Positions 7,775 to 16,577 are shown, counted from the stretch's first letter. The stretch: 64,000 nucleotides of DNA from Actinomadura mexicana (GCF_900188105.1 NZ_FZNP01000001.1:124001-188000), one strand, 5' to 3'. Notes: generated from the letters alone by a model not told the origin. A program made the numbers and translations.

Positions 7775-10700
7775 CCAGCGGGAACGGCAGCCGGCCCGCC
7801 ATCGGCGGGACGAGCCGCAGATCGATCGCGAGCCGCTGGACGTCGACGACGTCGAGGGGGACGGGCGGCGCCCCGCCGCCGAGGTCCCGCCAGGGGCCCT
7901 GCGGCCGCAGGGCGGGATCGTCGCAGATCGCCGCGACGGTCATGCCCGGGCGCGCCCTCAGCCTCCGCAGGGTGTTCTGCCAGTCGCGGCGGTTCGGGCA
8001 CGGGAGGATCTCCGACGCGGTGACCCGCGCCGGATGCGGCGGCCGGTCGCCGACCGTCACCAGTGCGGTGCGGCCCCGGGGCCGCCGGGGAAGCCTCTCG
8101 TCCACGACGGCCAAGGCGTCCTCGACCATCGCCGCGTCAGGGTAGGTCACCGGCAGCGGGGGCCGCTCCACGGCCGCGCCCAGCGCCGCGCGGGCCGTGC
8201 CCGCGTCGTCCTCCCAGGTCAGGACCGTGGGGAGGCGGTCGAGACGGCCGAGCCGGTCGCGGTAGTCGTGCCGGCCGTAGACGACCAGGGAAACGCTCAG
8301 TCCCTCCGGGGCCTCCCAGCCCAGGAGCATGGCGAGCTGGTCGACGCGGCTCAGCCGGTCCGCCACCCGCTCGCGCGTACCGCTGACCTCGACGAGGCAG
8401 ATCAGGTGCAGGGGGCGCGGCCGGGGATCGTAGCGATCGGGGACGGCGGCGACGATCCGCGCCCAGTCCCGGCGGTCGGCGGACAGGCCCTCCAGCCCGC
8501 CGAACCCGACCAGTCCGGGGCGCCTCAGCAGCGCCACGAGATCGTGGTGGCCGGCCCGGATGCGCGCCGACCGGATCGACATGACGCGGAACAGTCCGTC
8601 GGGGCCGTGCGCGCCGACCGCGAAGGCCGTCCCGCTCTCGGTGCCGGGTTCGCAGCGCACCGATACCGGCACTCTGTCGTCGCGGAGGGCGCCCGGAGCG
8701 AACAGCGGCACGGGCGTGAGCCGCAGCTCCCCCGCCCCGCCGTGGGGGGCCAGGGCCACGAGGCTGTAGGGCTGGCGGATCGGCTCGCGCTCGACGACGC
8801 GGCGCAGCCAGCCGGCGACGTCGGCGTCCGGCGCGGTGACGATCTCGGCGTCCGGCCGGGCCTCGCGGACCAGCGCGGACGCCCGGTCGGCCTCCGCCAT
8901 CCCCTCCGGTGCGGTGCGGACCGCCGCCAGCGGGCCGCGGCCGCCGGTCAGTCGCTCGATCCGCGGGGCCGCCGCCTCCCGCGCGTCCAGACCGGTCCAG
9001 GGTTCGGTGGCGAGCCTGCTGGGGTGCGGGGTCCCCATCGCGTCGCGGTGCACCCGGTAGCGGGTGACGCCCTCGACGCCGATGTCGAGGACCGTGAGCG
9101 CGTCGTCGCCGTCGACCGCCGCCATGTGGCCGGCCAGCGCCGCCACGGGCGCCGGCAGCGGCGGGAGCGCGCGCGGGCCGGACGCGGTCCGCGCTGCGGG
9201 CACCACCGCGCGGTCGAACGGCGCGGGCTCCCGGGACACCGGGTGCGCGGGGCCGCCCACCGGGTGCCGGGCGGGCGGGAGCACGATGCCCTCGCCCGGC
9301 GGGCGGCCCGCGGCCGGGAAGACCGCCGGCCCCGTGTGCTCCGGCCCCGTGTGCTCCGGCCCGGTCAGCACCGCCAGCCGGTCGGCCATGTTCCGCCGGA
9401 GCTGCGCGAACGGCTCGGCCTCCGGGGCGATGCCGGACGTCCCGCCCGGATATGGGACGAGCGCCCGCAGGTCGCCGCCGAGGCCGAAGTTGCGCTGCAG
9501 GTGGTCGGAGGCGACGTCGAACGCCTTGAGCTCCTCCAGGTGGCCGACCTGCTCCCGGAACCTCTCCGCGGCGGCGGGCAGGAACCGGTAGCTCTCGCGG
9601 CCGGCCGGCTCCAGCAGGCCCGAGACGAAGATCTCCGCGCGCTCGGTCAGCCCCGTCTCGGGGGCGAGGTGCTCCTGCAGGATCTCGATCAGCTGCGGGG
9701 ACAGCGTCGGCGCGCACGACAGGACCTGCGCGAGGTGCACGGCGCGGGGCGACGCGCGGCGCAGGAACGCCGCGAGCAGCTGCCCGTCCCGGTCGTCCAG
9801 CCGGCGGTTGTACTCGCTCGGGCGCTCCGCCGGGCCCGTCCCGGGCACCGCGGTGGAGATGCCGTCCGCCCAGGCCGCGCCCGAGGTGAGGGCCTCGGCC
9901 CAGCCGCCGAGCCCGGCCGGGTTCAGCCCGACCACGGGAAGCGGCAGGCCGGCGGTGCCGGTGACCCACCAGCCGCGCTCCACGGTGTAGTGGGCGTTCG
10001 GCACCGGCGTGCCCGGAGCGCCGAGCCGCATCCGCAGGCACGGCTCGCCGACCGCGGTCTCGCCCCAGTAGCGCCGCGGGAGCACGTGCAGGAGCGCCGT
10101 CGGCATCACCGCCGCCCAGGACTCGATCGTCTCCCAGATGTCCCGGACGTACCAGTGGTCGCCGACCGCGTCCGAGGCCAGCAGCACGAGACGGCGGCCG
10201 GACGGGTCCTTGAGCCGGTCCGGCGGATGGTGGGCCCCGCCCGCGTCGACCAGGCGGGAGCCGTCGCGGCGCAGGACGAGCCCCCACCGGGCCACCGAAC
10301 GGAAGGCCCCGCTCTGCACGAAGATGTGCTCCAGCTGCGTGAAGGCCCGGTCCCAGATGCGCATGGAGGAGCCGGTGTCGACCACGAGGGCGACGTCCAG
10401 CGCGCGGACCGGAGGGCGGTGCGTCACGACGACCAGCGGCTTGGGCGCGCAGGCGCCGGCCCGCGGGGGCGCGGCCCTGGCGGACAGGGCCGCGGTGACC
10501 CATGCCTCGGCCGTGGCCTCCACCGTGGCCGCCTCGTCCGGCTCCAGCGGCCCGGGGCGGACGGCCCGCCGGAACGGCCGGAGCGCGCGGGTCAGCTCAA
10601 GGGCGTCCCGCAGCGGGCGCACGCCCCTGAAGCCGACGCCGGTCACCGGGACGAGCGGGTCCGGCCGGCCGGCCGAGCCGCCCGGACCCGGGGCGGCGTC

Positions 10701-11051
10701 CTGGCCCGCCGGGCCGTCCGCATCAGCGGAACCGCCCGCTTCCGGCGGGCGGGCCGCGCCGTCCCCGATCCGCTCGGAGGGCGTGTCGCCCGGGAACACC
10801 GGCTCCACGACCGTGGCGGGCGAGCCCGGCCCGGCGGCCTCGGGCGGTCGCGGCCGGGTCGCCTCCTGCCGGACCGTCGGCGGAGCCGGGACCACCCGCA
10901 GGGGCGACGACGTGCCCGGGGCCGCCCGGCCGGCCGAAGGGGGCGGCGGGTCCCGGGCCAGCCACAGCAGGTCGAGGATCTGCTCGGCGTCGAGGCCCGC
11001 GTCCCCGCGAACCAGGCCGAACTCGGCGAGCGCGCGTGCCAGACCGTCCAT
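7767..11051 (-). CDS. Large vWA-domain protein (SAV_2336-like), partner of MoxR ATPase
   Basis: A 1,094-residue protein. The opening ~35 residues (LARALAEFGL to ILDLLWLARD) look like the SAV_2336 N-terminal region of actinobacteria. A low-complexity Pro/Gly/Ala linker follows to about 140. A vWA domain starts near 205, with the metal-site motif DTGSS at 225-229 (VALVVDTGSSM). A central helical region holds the RNFGLGGDL and FAQLRRNMADRLA segments. The C-terminal ~400 residues are the module also encoded alone at 2040-3512. The ATG overlaps the MoxR stop (ATGA), the classic MoxR-vWA coupling in which the AAA+ ATPase remodels targets held by the vWA protein. It is the last gene of a four-gene operon. 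It contains an exact 15-bp tandem duplication encoding repeated TGPEH. Confidence 0.85.
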   Translation of the reverse strand: MDGLARALAEFGLVRGDAGLDAEQILDLLWLARDPPPPSAGRAAPGTSSPLRVVPAPPTVRQEATRPRPPEAAGPGSPATVVEPVFPGDTPSERIGDGAARPPEAGGSADADGPAGQDAAPGPGGSAGRPDPLVPVTGVGFRGVRPLRDALELTRALRPFRRAVRPGPLEPDEAATVEATAEAWVTAALSARAAPPRAGACAPKPLVVVTHRPPVRALDVALVVDTGSSMRIWDRAFTQLEHIFVQSGAFRSVARWGLVLRRDGSRLVDAGGAHHPPDRLKDPSGRRLVLLASDAVGDHWYVRDIWETIESWAAVMPTALLHVLPRRYWGETAVGEPCLRMRLGAPGTPVPNAHYTVERGWWVTGTAGLPLPVVGLNPAGLGGWAEALTSGAAWADGISTAVPGTGPAERPSEYNRRLDDRDGQLLAAFLRRASPRAVHLAQVLSCAPTLSPQLIEILQEHLAPETGLTERAEIFVSGLLEPAGRESYRFLPAAAERFREQVGHLEELKAFDVASDHLQRNFGLGGDLRALVPYPGGTSGIAPEAEPFAQLRRNMADRLAVLTGPEHTGPEHTGPAVFPAAGRPPGEGIVLPPARHPVGGPAHPVSREPAPFDRAVVPAARTASGPRALPPLPAPVAALAGHMAAVDGDDALTVLDIGVEGVTRYRVHRDAMGTPHPSRLATEPWTGLDAREAAAPRIERLTGGRGPLAAVRTAPEGMAEADRASALVREARPDAEIVTAPDADVAGWLRRVVEREPIRQPYSLVALAPHGGAGELRLTPVPLFAPGALRDDRVPVSVRCEPGTESGTAFAVGAHGPDGLFRVMSIRSARIRAGHHDLVALLRRPGLVGFGGLEGLSADRRDWARIVAAVPDRYDPRPRPLHLICLVEVSGTRERVADRLSRVDQLAMLLGWEAPEGLSVSLVVYGRHDYRDRLGRLDRLPTVLTWEDDAGTARAALGAAVERPPLPVTYPDAAMVEDALAVVDERLPRRPRGRTALVTVGDRPPHPARVTASEILPCPNRRDWQNTLRRLRARPGMTVAAICDDPALRPQGPWRDLGGGAPPVPLDVVDVQRLAIDLRLVPPMAGRLPFPLVI
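9326..9365 (+). repeat. 15-bp tandem duplication inside vWA gene
   Basis: CCGGCCCCGTGTGCT occurs twice back to back (9326-9340, 9341-9355) and is followed by a partial third copy. In the encoded protein (minus strand) it gives repeated TGPEH units in a linker, and its length is a multiple of three, so the frame is kept. Exact identity suggests recent slippage. Confidence 0.85.
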
Positions 11052-11995
11052 CACTGCTCGTTGAGGTCGTCCAGCACGATCTTCTCCAGGCGGGCGCGCT
11101 CCTCGGCGCCGAGGTCGTGCCCCGTCACGAGGTACACCATCTCGAGGAGCTGGTTGACGGCGAGCTTCTCGCCCGTCCGGAGCCGGCCGGCGAACTTCTC
11201 GATGTCGTCCCGGCACGCGCCGTCGATCTCGGGCAGGTGCTCTTGCACGATCCTGGTGAGCAATGCGGCGTCCGGTCTCTCGATCTGGAAGCGGATGCAG
11301 CGGCGGAGGAAGGGCGGGGCGAAGGTCCGCTCATTGTTGCTCGTCAGCACGATGACCGGGTAGTGCCGGCGGGTGACCCTCCCGTCCCCCACGTCGTAGG
11401 CCCGGCCGTCGGCGCCGGTCACGCGGAACGGGCCGCCCTTGCTGCGCATCAGGGGCGGGATGTCGAAACGGCCGCTCTCCAGGACGTTCAGCAGGTCCCC
11501 CGGCAGGTCGAGGTCGCTCTTGTCGATCTCGTCGATGAGCACGGCGCGCGGATGGCCGGGATCGGCCAGCGCCGTGCCGAGCGGCCCGAGGCGGACGAAC
11601 TCGCCGATGGGCGCGTTCCCGTCGGCCAGCTGGGCGGCGTGCAGGCGGTCCAGCGCGTCGTACCGGTAGAGCCCGTCGTTCACCGTGCTCTTGGAGGTGA
11701 TGTGCCATTCGAGGACCTCGCCGAGTTGCAGCTCGTGCGCGAGCACTCCGACGAGCGTGGACTTGCCCATCCCGGCCGACCCGCTGATCAGCAGCGGCCG
11801 GCGCAGGTGCAGCGCGGCGTTGACGGCGTCGTCCAGGCCCGGGAGGGGGACGAACACCGGGGGTCCGGTGCCCTCGGCGCGGCCGCGCCAGGGCGGCAGG
11901 TCGGGGATGGCGTGCCAGGCCGGCAGCGGCGCGCCGTCCGGGCCGGTACCGCCGGGGCGGGGCCTGCCGTCACCGTGAAACAGTTTCCAGGTCAC
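11051..11995 (-). CDS. MoxR-type AAA+ ATPase
   Basis: A 314-residue AAA+ ATPase of the MoxR group. Walker A is GSAGMGKST (72-80), Walker B is AVLIDEIDK (about 151-159), and a sensor-1 Asn lies in LTSNNE (about 217-222), followed by FLRRC with the arginine expected near the subunit interface. A substrate-pore-like loop (SKGGPFRVTG) sits between Walker B and sensor 1. MoxR proteins couple ATP hydrolysis to remodelling of clients brought by vWA partners; here the vWA gene follows with a 4-bp overlap. GTG at 11995 lies inside the end of the upstream transglutaminase-like gene (26-bp overlap), which supports co-translation. Confidence 0.9.
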   Translation of the reverse strand: MTWKLFHGDGRPRPGGTGPDGAPLPAWHAIPDLPPWRGRAEGTGPPVFVPLPGLDDAVNAALHLRRPLLISGSAGMGKSTLVGVLAHELQLGEVLEWHITSKSTVNDGLYRYDALDRLHAAQLADGNAPIGEFVRLGPLGTALADPGHPRAVLIDEIDKSDLDLPGDLLNVLESGRFDIPPLMRSKGGPFRVTGADGRAYDVGDGRVTRRHYPVIVLTSNNERTFAPPFLRRCIRFQIERPDAALLTRIVQEHLPEIDGACRDDIEKFAGRLRTGEKLAVNQLLEMVYLVTGHDLGAEERARLEKIVLDDLNEQ

Positions 11996-13925
11996 CGTCG
12001 CTCTCCTCCGGGGGGTTCTGCAGGCGGGCCAGGGGCAGGTCGAAGCCCGGGCGGCCCGTGGGGTCGTTCCAGATGATCGACGGAGGGTTCGCTCCGTTGC
12101 CGCCGTTCAGAAGCTTCTCCGGCAGCATCTCGCGGCGCTGGTGCGCCTCCAGCTCCTCCCAGTGCCGCCGCGTGATCTGCACGACGCCGCCGGGGCGGTG
12201 CCACACGATGTAGCCGCACCCCGCGGCCAGCAGCCAGCCCAGCGCCTCGGTGCGCACGGTCTCGTCCTCGACGGCGAGCACGCAGGGCCGCTTCGCGTTG
12301 GCCTCGTCCGCCAACCAGGCGGAGACGGCGTCGAAGCTGCCGGCCTCGTCCGGCGAGAGGGTGGGCGGCGAGTGCTGCCACGCCGCCTTCGCCCTGCCCG
12401 CGCGGTCCTTCTGCCGCTGCCGGTCGCCGGGGTCCAGCACGTGCCTCACCCAGCGCAGCCTCGGTTCGTACTGGCGGCTCAGCGGCTCCCGGTAGCCGGT
12501 CGGGAGCGGGACGAGGCTCTGGTGCTCCAGGCCCTCGGTGAGGAAGCGCAGGGGCGCCACCAGGTCGATGACCATGGGGGCGTTCTCCAGCTTCTTCTGG
12601 AGGTCGCGGATGAGCTCGTGGAGCTTGCCGGGGAGCTCCTCCGGGGACCGGCACTCCGTCTTGACGAGCGCGTGGTCGATGTACGAGCCGTCGCCGTCGG
12701 CGGCCTCCAGCAGGCCCACGGGTTTCGGCTCCACCACCGCGCACAACCGGATCGGCCCGTCCCGGTCCGCGCCGATCGTCTCCTCGCCGAGGAAGATCAG
12801 CGCCCAGTAGCGCCGCTTGCAGTCCCGCAGGAACTCGGCCGCCTCCCGCTCCAGGCCGTGCTCCATCACCCACGCGTTGAGCGCCGGGTTGCCGAGGCCC
12901 GCGCCGTGGTACGCCGCCACCCGCAGCAGGAACTCGGTCAGGGAGTCGGGAACCCGGTCGTAGCCCGTCAGCGCCGCCTCGACGAGCAGGACGTCCGGGC
13001 TCTGGGTGTCGACCACGCGGTCGGTGGCCTCGTAGAAGAACCAGCGCGCGTGCCGGAGGCCCGGCGTCCCCCCGATCGCCTGGTAGACGGCCTTGGCCCG
13101 CAGCGCCCGCAGCAGGGCGGGAGCGGTCAGGGCGTGGTCCTGCGTCTCCCGGTCGAAGGCGATCTCCTCCAGCCCGCCGACGTCCCACGCGGCGGGCTGC
13201 GCGGCGAGCCGGCCCGCGTACCGCAGGCGGACCTCGTCCCCGAAGGACGGCTTGGGGGCGGGGCGTGCGACGAGGGATCTGTCGACCTCGCGTACCGGGC
13301 GGTTGGTCACGTGAAGGGTGAAGCCGACGTCGACCAGCGTCGTCCCGTCCGACCTGAGGAGGGCCTCCCGGCCCTTGGCGCAGGCGTCCTCGAAGCCGAG
13401 GCGGCGGCCGAACGGAAGCGGCGTGAGGGCGGTGGGCTCCACCGCGAGCCACCGCCTCGCGAGGTTCTCGCGGACCTGGTCCGGGGTGGGCTTGCCGAGG
13501 CCGTCCGCGGTGGGCACCCGGCCCCAGATCAGGACCGTCTCGTCCTGGTCGATCCGGGCGTCCGGGAGGACCACGATCGCGTGCGGGCCCTCCTGGAGAC
13601 CGAGGAGCGCGATCAGCGGCCGCAGCCCGAGCTGCAGGCACAGGCCGGCGAAGGCGACCGACAGGTCGAGGCAGTTGCCGCGCTTCTCCGTCTCCACCAT
13701 CTGGTACGGCTGGCGGATCGTCTGACCGTTCAGGTTCCAGGTGTAGAGCGGCCCGTCGTAGTCCAGCCGCAGGTCGAGCAGCTTCGTGTAGGCGAATCCG
13801 GCGCGCTCGATCACCGGGAGGGGAAGCTCCCGGCCCGCCCCGCGCATCAGCTGGTACTCGTCGGGGACGGTGAAGACCGCGAGGTCGGCCGGGTTGGTGG
13901 GCCACCACGTCCAGTCCGCGCTCAC
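11970..13925 (-). CDS. Transglutaminase-like protein of the MoxR-vWA operon
   Basis: A 651-residue protein with a transglutaminase-like papain-fold core in its first ~140 residues. Cys85 is in KRGNCLDLSVAFAGL, His115 is in EGPHAIVVL, and an Asp follows a few residues on (PDARID), giving a complete Cys-His-Asp triad by position. This suggests a peptidase or amidase-type activity on proteins or peptides. The remaining ~500 residues are mixed alpha/beta without a recognised family; one segment (RLCAVVEPKPVGLLEA) could be a second domain. The GTG start overlaps the hydrolase stop by 4 bp (GTGA). In conflict-type MoxR-vWA operons such peptidase-fold proteins are candidate processing enzymes or effectors (inference). 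Confidence 0.75.
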   Translation of the reverse strand: MSADWTWWPTNPADLAVFTVPDEYQLMRGAGRELPLPVIERAGFAYTKLLDLRLDYDGPLYTWNLNGQTIRQPYQMVETEKRGNCLDLSVAFAGLCLQLGLRPLIALLGLQEGPHAIVVLPDARIDQDETVLIWGRVPTADGLGKPTPDQVRENLARRWLAVEPTALTPLPFGRRLGFEDACAKGREALLRSDGTTLVDVGFTLHVTNRPVREVDRSLVARPAPKPSFGDEVRLRYAGRLAAQPAAWDVGGLEEIAFDRETQDHALTAPALLRALRAKAVYQAIGGTPGLRHARWFFYEATDRVVDTQSPDVLLVEAALTGYDRVPDSLTEFLLRVAAYHGAGLGNPALNAWVMEHGLEREAAEFLRDCKRRYWALIFLGEETIGADRDGPIRLCAVVEPKPVGLLEAADGDGSYIDHALVKTECRSPEELPGKLHELIRDLQKKLENAPMVIDLVAPLRFLTEGLEHQSLVPLPTGYREPLSRQYEPRLRWVRHVLDPGDRQRQKDRAGRAKAAWQHSPPTLSPDEAGSFDAVSAWLADEANAKRPCVLAVEDETVRTEALGWLLAAGCGYIVWHRPGGVVQITRRHWEELEAHQRREMLPEKLLNGGNGANPPSIIWNDPTGRPGFDLPLARLQNPPEESDGDLETVSR

Positions 13926-15418
13926 GAAACGTGCACCACGTCGAGGAGCCCGTCTCCTCGGGGAGAGGCCGCGACCGACAGCGTGTAGAGGCCGGGCCGC
14001 ACGAGTCCCAAGGGGATCGCGAACGAGCCGCCGTCCTCGACCACGGTGGTGGCGGGATCGCCGGTGCCCGGGGAGGGTCCGGCCGCGAACCGGAACCACA
14101 GCGTGTCGCCCGCCTCGAAACCCTCGGCTCGGCCCGCGACGGTGACCGGCTCCCCGGTGAGGTAGGCGTCGGCCAGGTCGAGACCCAGCGCGCGTGCTTC
14201 CGGCGGGCCGAAGTCGTCGGGCTCGGCCTCCTCGCGGGCGTGGGCGGGAGCGGGGGTCTCCGGCCGGCCCGGGGACAGGACCGGCCTGTGCCGCCCCAGC
14301 CTCGACAGGTCGTAGCCGAGCATGCGGACCAGCTCGTCCACCTGGTCGCCGCCGTGTGCGAGGCCGTTGTGCGTCTGGTTGCAGTAGACGGGCGGGACCT
14401 CCTGGTAGACGGCGGGGCTGGCCGATACCGCCGGGACGGTGCCGTCACCGCCGGAATCCTCGGCGGCGGCGGCCGCGAGCCCGACCGCCTTCGAGACCTC
14501 CAGGCGCCCGCCCGGGTGGAGGACGGCGTGCTGCGCGGTCCGCTGCCCGTATCCGATCACCGGGCGCACGACCGACAGCCGCTCGTGCGGGGCGTTCAGC
14601 TCCAGCAGGAACTCCCGCGAGGCGCGGGCCCGGCCGGCGTCGAGCCCGGCGATCGCACCGGCGAGCTCCGCGACCCGGCCGGCGGGCGGGACGCGGCCGT
14701 TCCGCGCGTCGGTGATCACCGGGTAGAGGGGAAGCAGCTCGTAGACCGACGGGAGGCGGTGCAGCGCCTCCATCAGATGTCCGAGCGGAAGCCGTTCGGA
14801 CGGGACGGGCCCGACCCGCGGCCCGTTGGCGAGGGCGTCGAGGGCCTTGACGGCGCCGCGGAACGGCGTGCCGAGGGTGTAGACGCGGTGGCAGTCGCGG
14901 CGGACGTCGTGGCGGCGGACGTAGTCGACCGCCACGAGACCGCCCATGCTGTGCGCGACGAAGATGACCCCGGCGGCGGGGGACCGCTCGCGCAGGGCCG
15001 CGAGGCGCGGCGCCACCGCGCCGGCGAGCCCGGCGGAGTTGACCGCTACCGGACGCCGCCAGTCGTAGGCGAATTCGAGATAGTTGGCGTCGTCCAGCTC
15101 GAAGTGCCGGCGAAGGCTGGACCGCAGCTTCTGGTAAGGCCCGAGAATCCGGGAAAACCCGGGTACCGGAATGGCCATCAGATCGTGCGCCTCGACGCCG
15201 TCTTCGTATTCCGGATCGTCCAGCCGCGCTTCGGGCGAGGCAAGTCGGCCGGGGTTCGCGATGGCCCGCGCCAGGGCGGCGCCCGTTCCCCAGATCTCCT
15301 CGTCTCCCCTGCGCAGGGCACTACCGCCGAAGCCGGGCAGGAGGACCAGAAGGTGCGGGAGAGCCCGCCTCACCGGTCGTCCGAGCCGGCCCGGGATGCT
15401 CCCGTATCCGCTCGCCAC
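13922..15418 (-). CDS. PGAP1/LCAT-like alpha/beta hydrolase with C-terminal beta-sandwich, candidate effector
   Basis: A 498-residue hydrolase and first gene of the leftward operon. It has an oxyanion-type opening LVLLPGFGGS (about 24-33), the nucleophile elbow VAHSMGG (Ser157), and a likely catalytic His in the YCNQTHNGLAHG region. It resembles PGAP1/LCAT-type lipases and acyl hydrolases, so lipid or ester hydrolysis is likely. The last ~95 residues (TGEPVTVAGRAEGFEAGDTL onward) look like an Ig-like beta-sandwich. GTG at 15418 was chosen because GGGGGA lies about 9 bases upstream; the frame stays open upstream to an ATG at 15502, and a GTG at 15373 is a later option. No signal peptide is seen, so it is probably cytoplasmic. 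A membrane-damaging lipase would suit an effector role (inference). Confidence 0.75.
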   Translation of the reverse strand: MASGYGSIPGRLGRPVRRALPHLLVLLPGFGGSALRRGDEEIWGTGAALARAIANPGRLASPEARLDDPEYEDGVEAHDLMAIPVPGFSRILGPYQKLRSSLRRHFELDDANYLEFAYDWRRPVAVNSAGLAGAVAPRLAALRERSPAAGVIFVAHSMGGLVAVDYVRRHDVRRDCHRVYTLGTPFRGAVKALDALANGPRVGPVPSERLPLGHLMEALHRLPSVYELLPLYPVITDARNGRVPPAGRVAELAGAIAGLDAGRARASREFLLELNAPHERLSVVRPVIGYGQRTAQHAVLHPGGRLEVSKAVGLAAAAAEDSGGDGTVPAVSASPAVYQEVPPVYCNQTHNGLAHGGDQVDELVRMLGYDLSRLGRHRPVLSPGRPETPAPAHAREEAEPDDFGPPEARALGLDLADAYLTGEPVTVAGRAEGFEAGDTLWFRFAAGPSPGTGDPATTVVEDGGSFAIPLGLVRPGLYTLSVAASPRGDGLLDVVHVS

Positions 15419-15789
15419 GAATGCCCGTCCCCCGTGGATCGGCAACGTCTGGGCGCAAATGCTACATCGCACATATCCGCCAAGGACATGCTTTGGCCGC
15501 AATGGTCCACCCGCCCGGAACGAAATTTATCGATCATGAGATCGACAATGCGGCGGCAGATGCCCAGAATGTGCCTTATAGCACGCCTGGCTCCCCGCGG
15601 GCGCGGGACCGGCCGGCGGGCACCGCCGCACGCCGGCCCGGACTCGGCCGTGCGTCGTGACGGGGGAAGCCCCTATCGTGGTACTGCCCGCGCCCGTACC
15701 GTCCGGCCTTGGCCGGGGGCGGCGCGGCGGGGCCACCGGGGGCCGAGGTGAGGTGCCGCCGGCGGATACTCCGTGCGAAAGGCTGGGGT
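15419..15789. other. 371-bp divergent intergenic region, hydrolase operon / MarR
   Basis: No gene is evident here. The part from 15420 to 15590 is the most AT-rich stretch of the left block and should carry the promoter of the leftward MoxR-vWA operon and one for the MarR gene. It contains a 6-bp inverted repeat (listed separately). A possible rightward pair is TCGACA (15542-15547) and CAGAAT (15565-15570), spaced 17 bp; this is a weak call. Confidence 0.5.
15530..15545. promoter_or_regulatory. Inverted repeat TCGATC-ATGA-GATCGA, candidate operator
   Basis: Perfect 6-bp arms around a 4-base centre, in the divergent region between the MoxR-vWA operon and a MarR-type gene. Its position suits an operator for the adjacent MarR protein, but binding is inferred only. 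Confidence 0.4.
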
Positions 15790-16314
15790 GTGAGTCAGCG
15801 ACGACCGCGGCCGTCAGGCGAAGAGCAGGCGGGAGAAGGGCACGGCGCCGTCCCGGACGACGTCGCGGCCGCCGTGGAACGCGTGCTGAGCGCGACGGCG
15901 CTGCTCTGGAACCGCGCCGACCAGGGGCTGGAACCCGCCATCTCGCCGATCCAGCTGCGCGCCGTCGAGGTGATCGCCCGGTTCGGCCGGCTGAACCTCG
16001 GCGGGCTCGCCGAGGAGCTCGGCGCCATCCCCTCGTCCACGAGCCGGCTGTGCGACCGGCTGGAGGCGGCGGGGCTGATCGTGCGGGAGGCCGCCCGCGT
16101 CGACCGGCGCGAGATCGTGCTGCGGCTGACCGACCAGGGCGAGCGCCTGCACGCCGAGCTGGTCCGGCGGCGCCGCGCGGCGGTGCGGGACGTGCTGGCG
16201 CAGATGTCCCCGGCCTCCCGCGGACGGCTGCTCGACGCGCTCAGCGAGTTCGGCCAGGCGGGCGAGCGGCGCGAGCGCGGCGGGAGGGGGATGCTCGGGT
16301 CCCGGACGGCTTGA
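15790..16314 (+). CDS. MarR-family transcriptional regulator
   Basis: A 174-residue DNA-binding regulator. The winged-helix core runs from ISPIQLRAVEVIARFG through LNLGGLAEELGAIPSSTSRLCDRLEAAGLI (recognition helix) and the wing VDRREIVLRLTDQGERL, with dimerisation helices on both sides. GTG at 15790 is selected by an AAAGG about 8 bases upstream. MarR proteins are usually ligand-responsive repressors of their own or neighbouring genes. Candidate targets are the divergent hydrolase/MoxR operon and the downstream phosphatase; a perfect 14-bp palindrome lies 55 bp after its stop. No ligand can be inferred. Confidence 0.85.
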   Translation: MSQRRPRPSGEEQAGEGHGAVPDDVAAAVERVLSATALLWNRADQGLEPAISPIQLRAVEVIARFGRLNLGGLAEELGAIPSSTSRLCDRLEAAGLIVREAARVDRREIVLRLTDQGERLHAELVRRRRAAVRDVLAQMSPASRGRLLDALSEFGQAGERRERGGRGMLGSRTA

Positions 16315-16369
16315 CCGGCACCCCCGCGCCCCGGTGCGAACCCTTCGTCCGCACCTCGATATCAAGTAT

Positions 16370-16383
16370 TTGCCATATGGCAA
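16370..16383. promoter_or_regulatory. Perfect 14-bp palindrome TTGCCATATGGCAA, candidate operator
   Basis: This uninterrupted dyad lies in the 263-bp gap between the MarR gene and the SpoIIE-type phosphatase, about 195 bp before the phosphatase start. Length and symmetry suit a dimeric winged-helix repressor such as the adjacent MarR. The rest of the gap shows no gene. Confidence 0.5.
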
Positions 16384-16577
16384 TCTCTTTGGCAGTCTTC
16401 CCCTGCGGTCCTGCGTCCGAGACGGGGCGGACCCGATGACAGAGCCGCATTCCCGTGGTCGGACGGCCGGTCTAGGGGGGCACGGCCGTTCCCGCGGCCC
16501 GGTGCACCATGACCGGGCCGCAGCGGGGACGCGGCCGCGTCCGGCGCGTCGGCAGGCAGTGATGAGATGGGGTCGCG

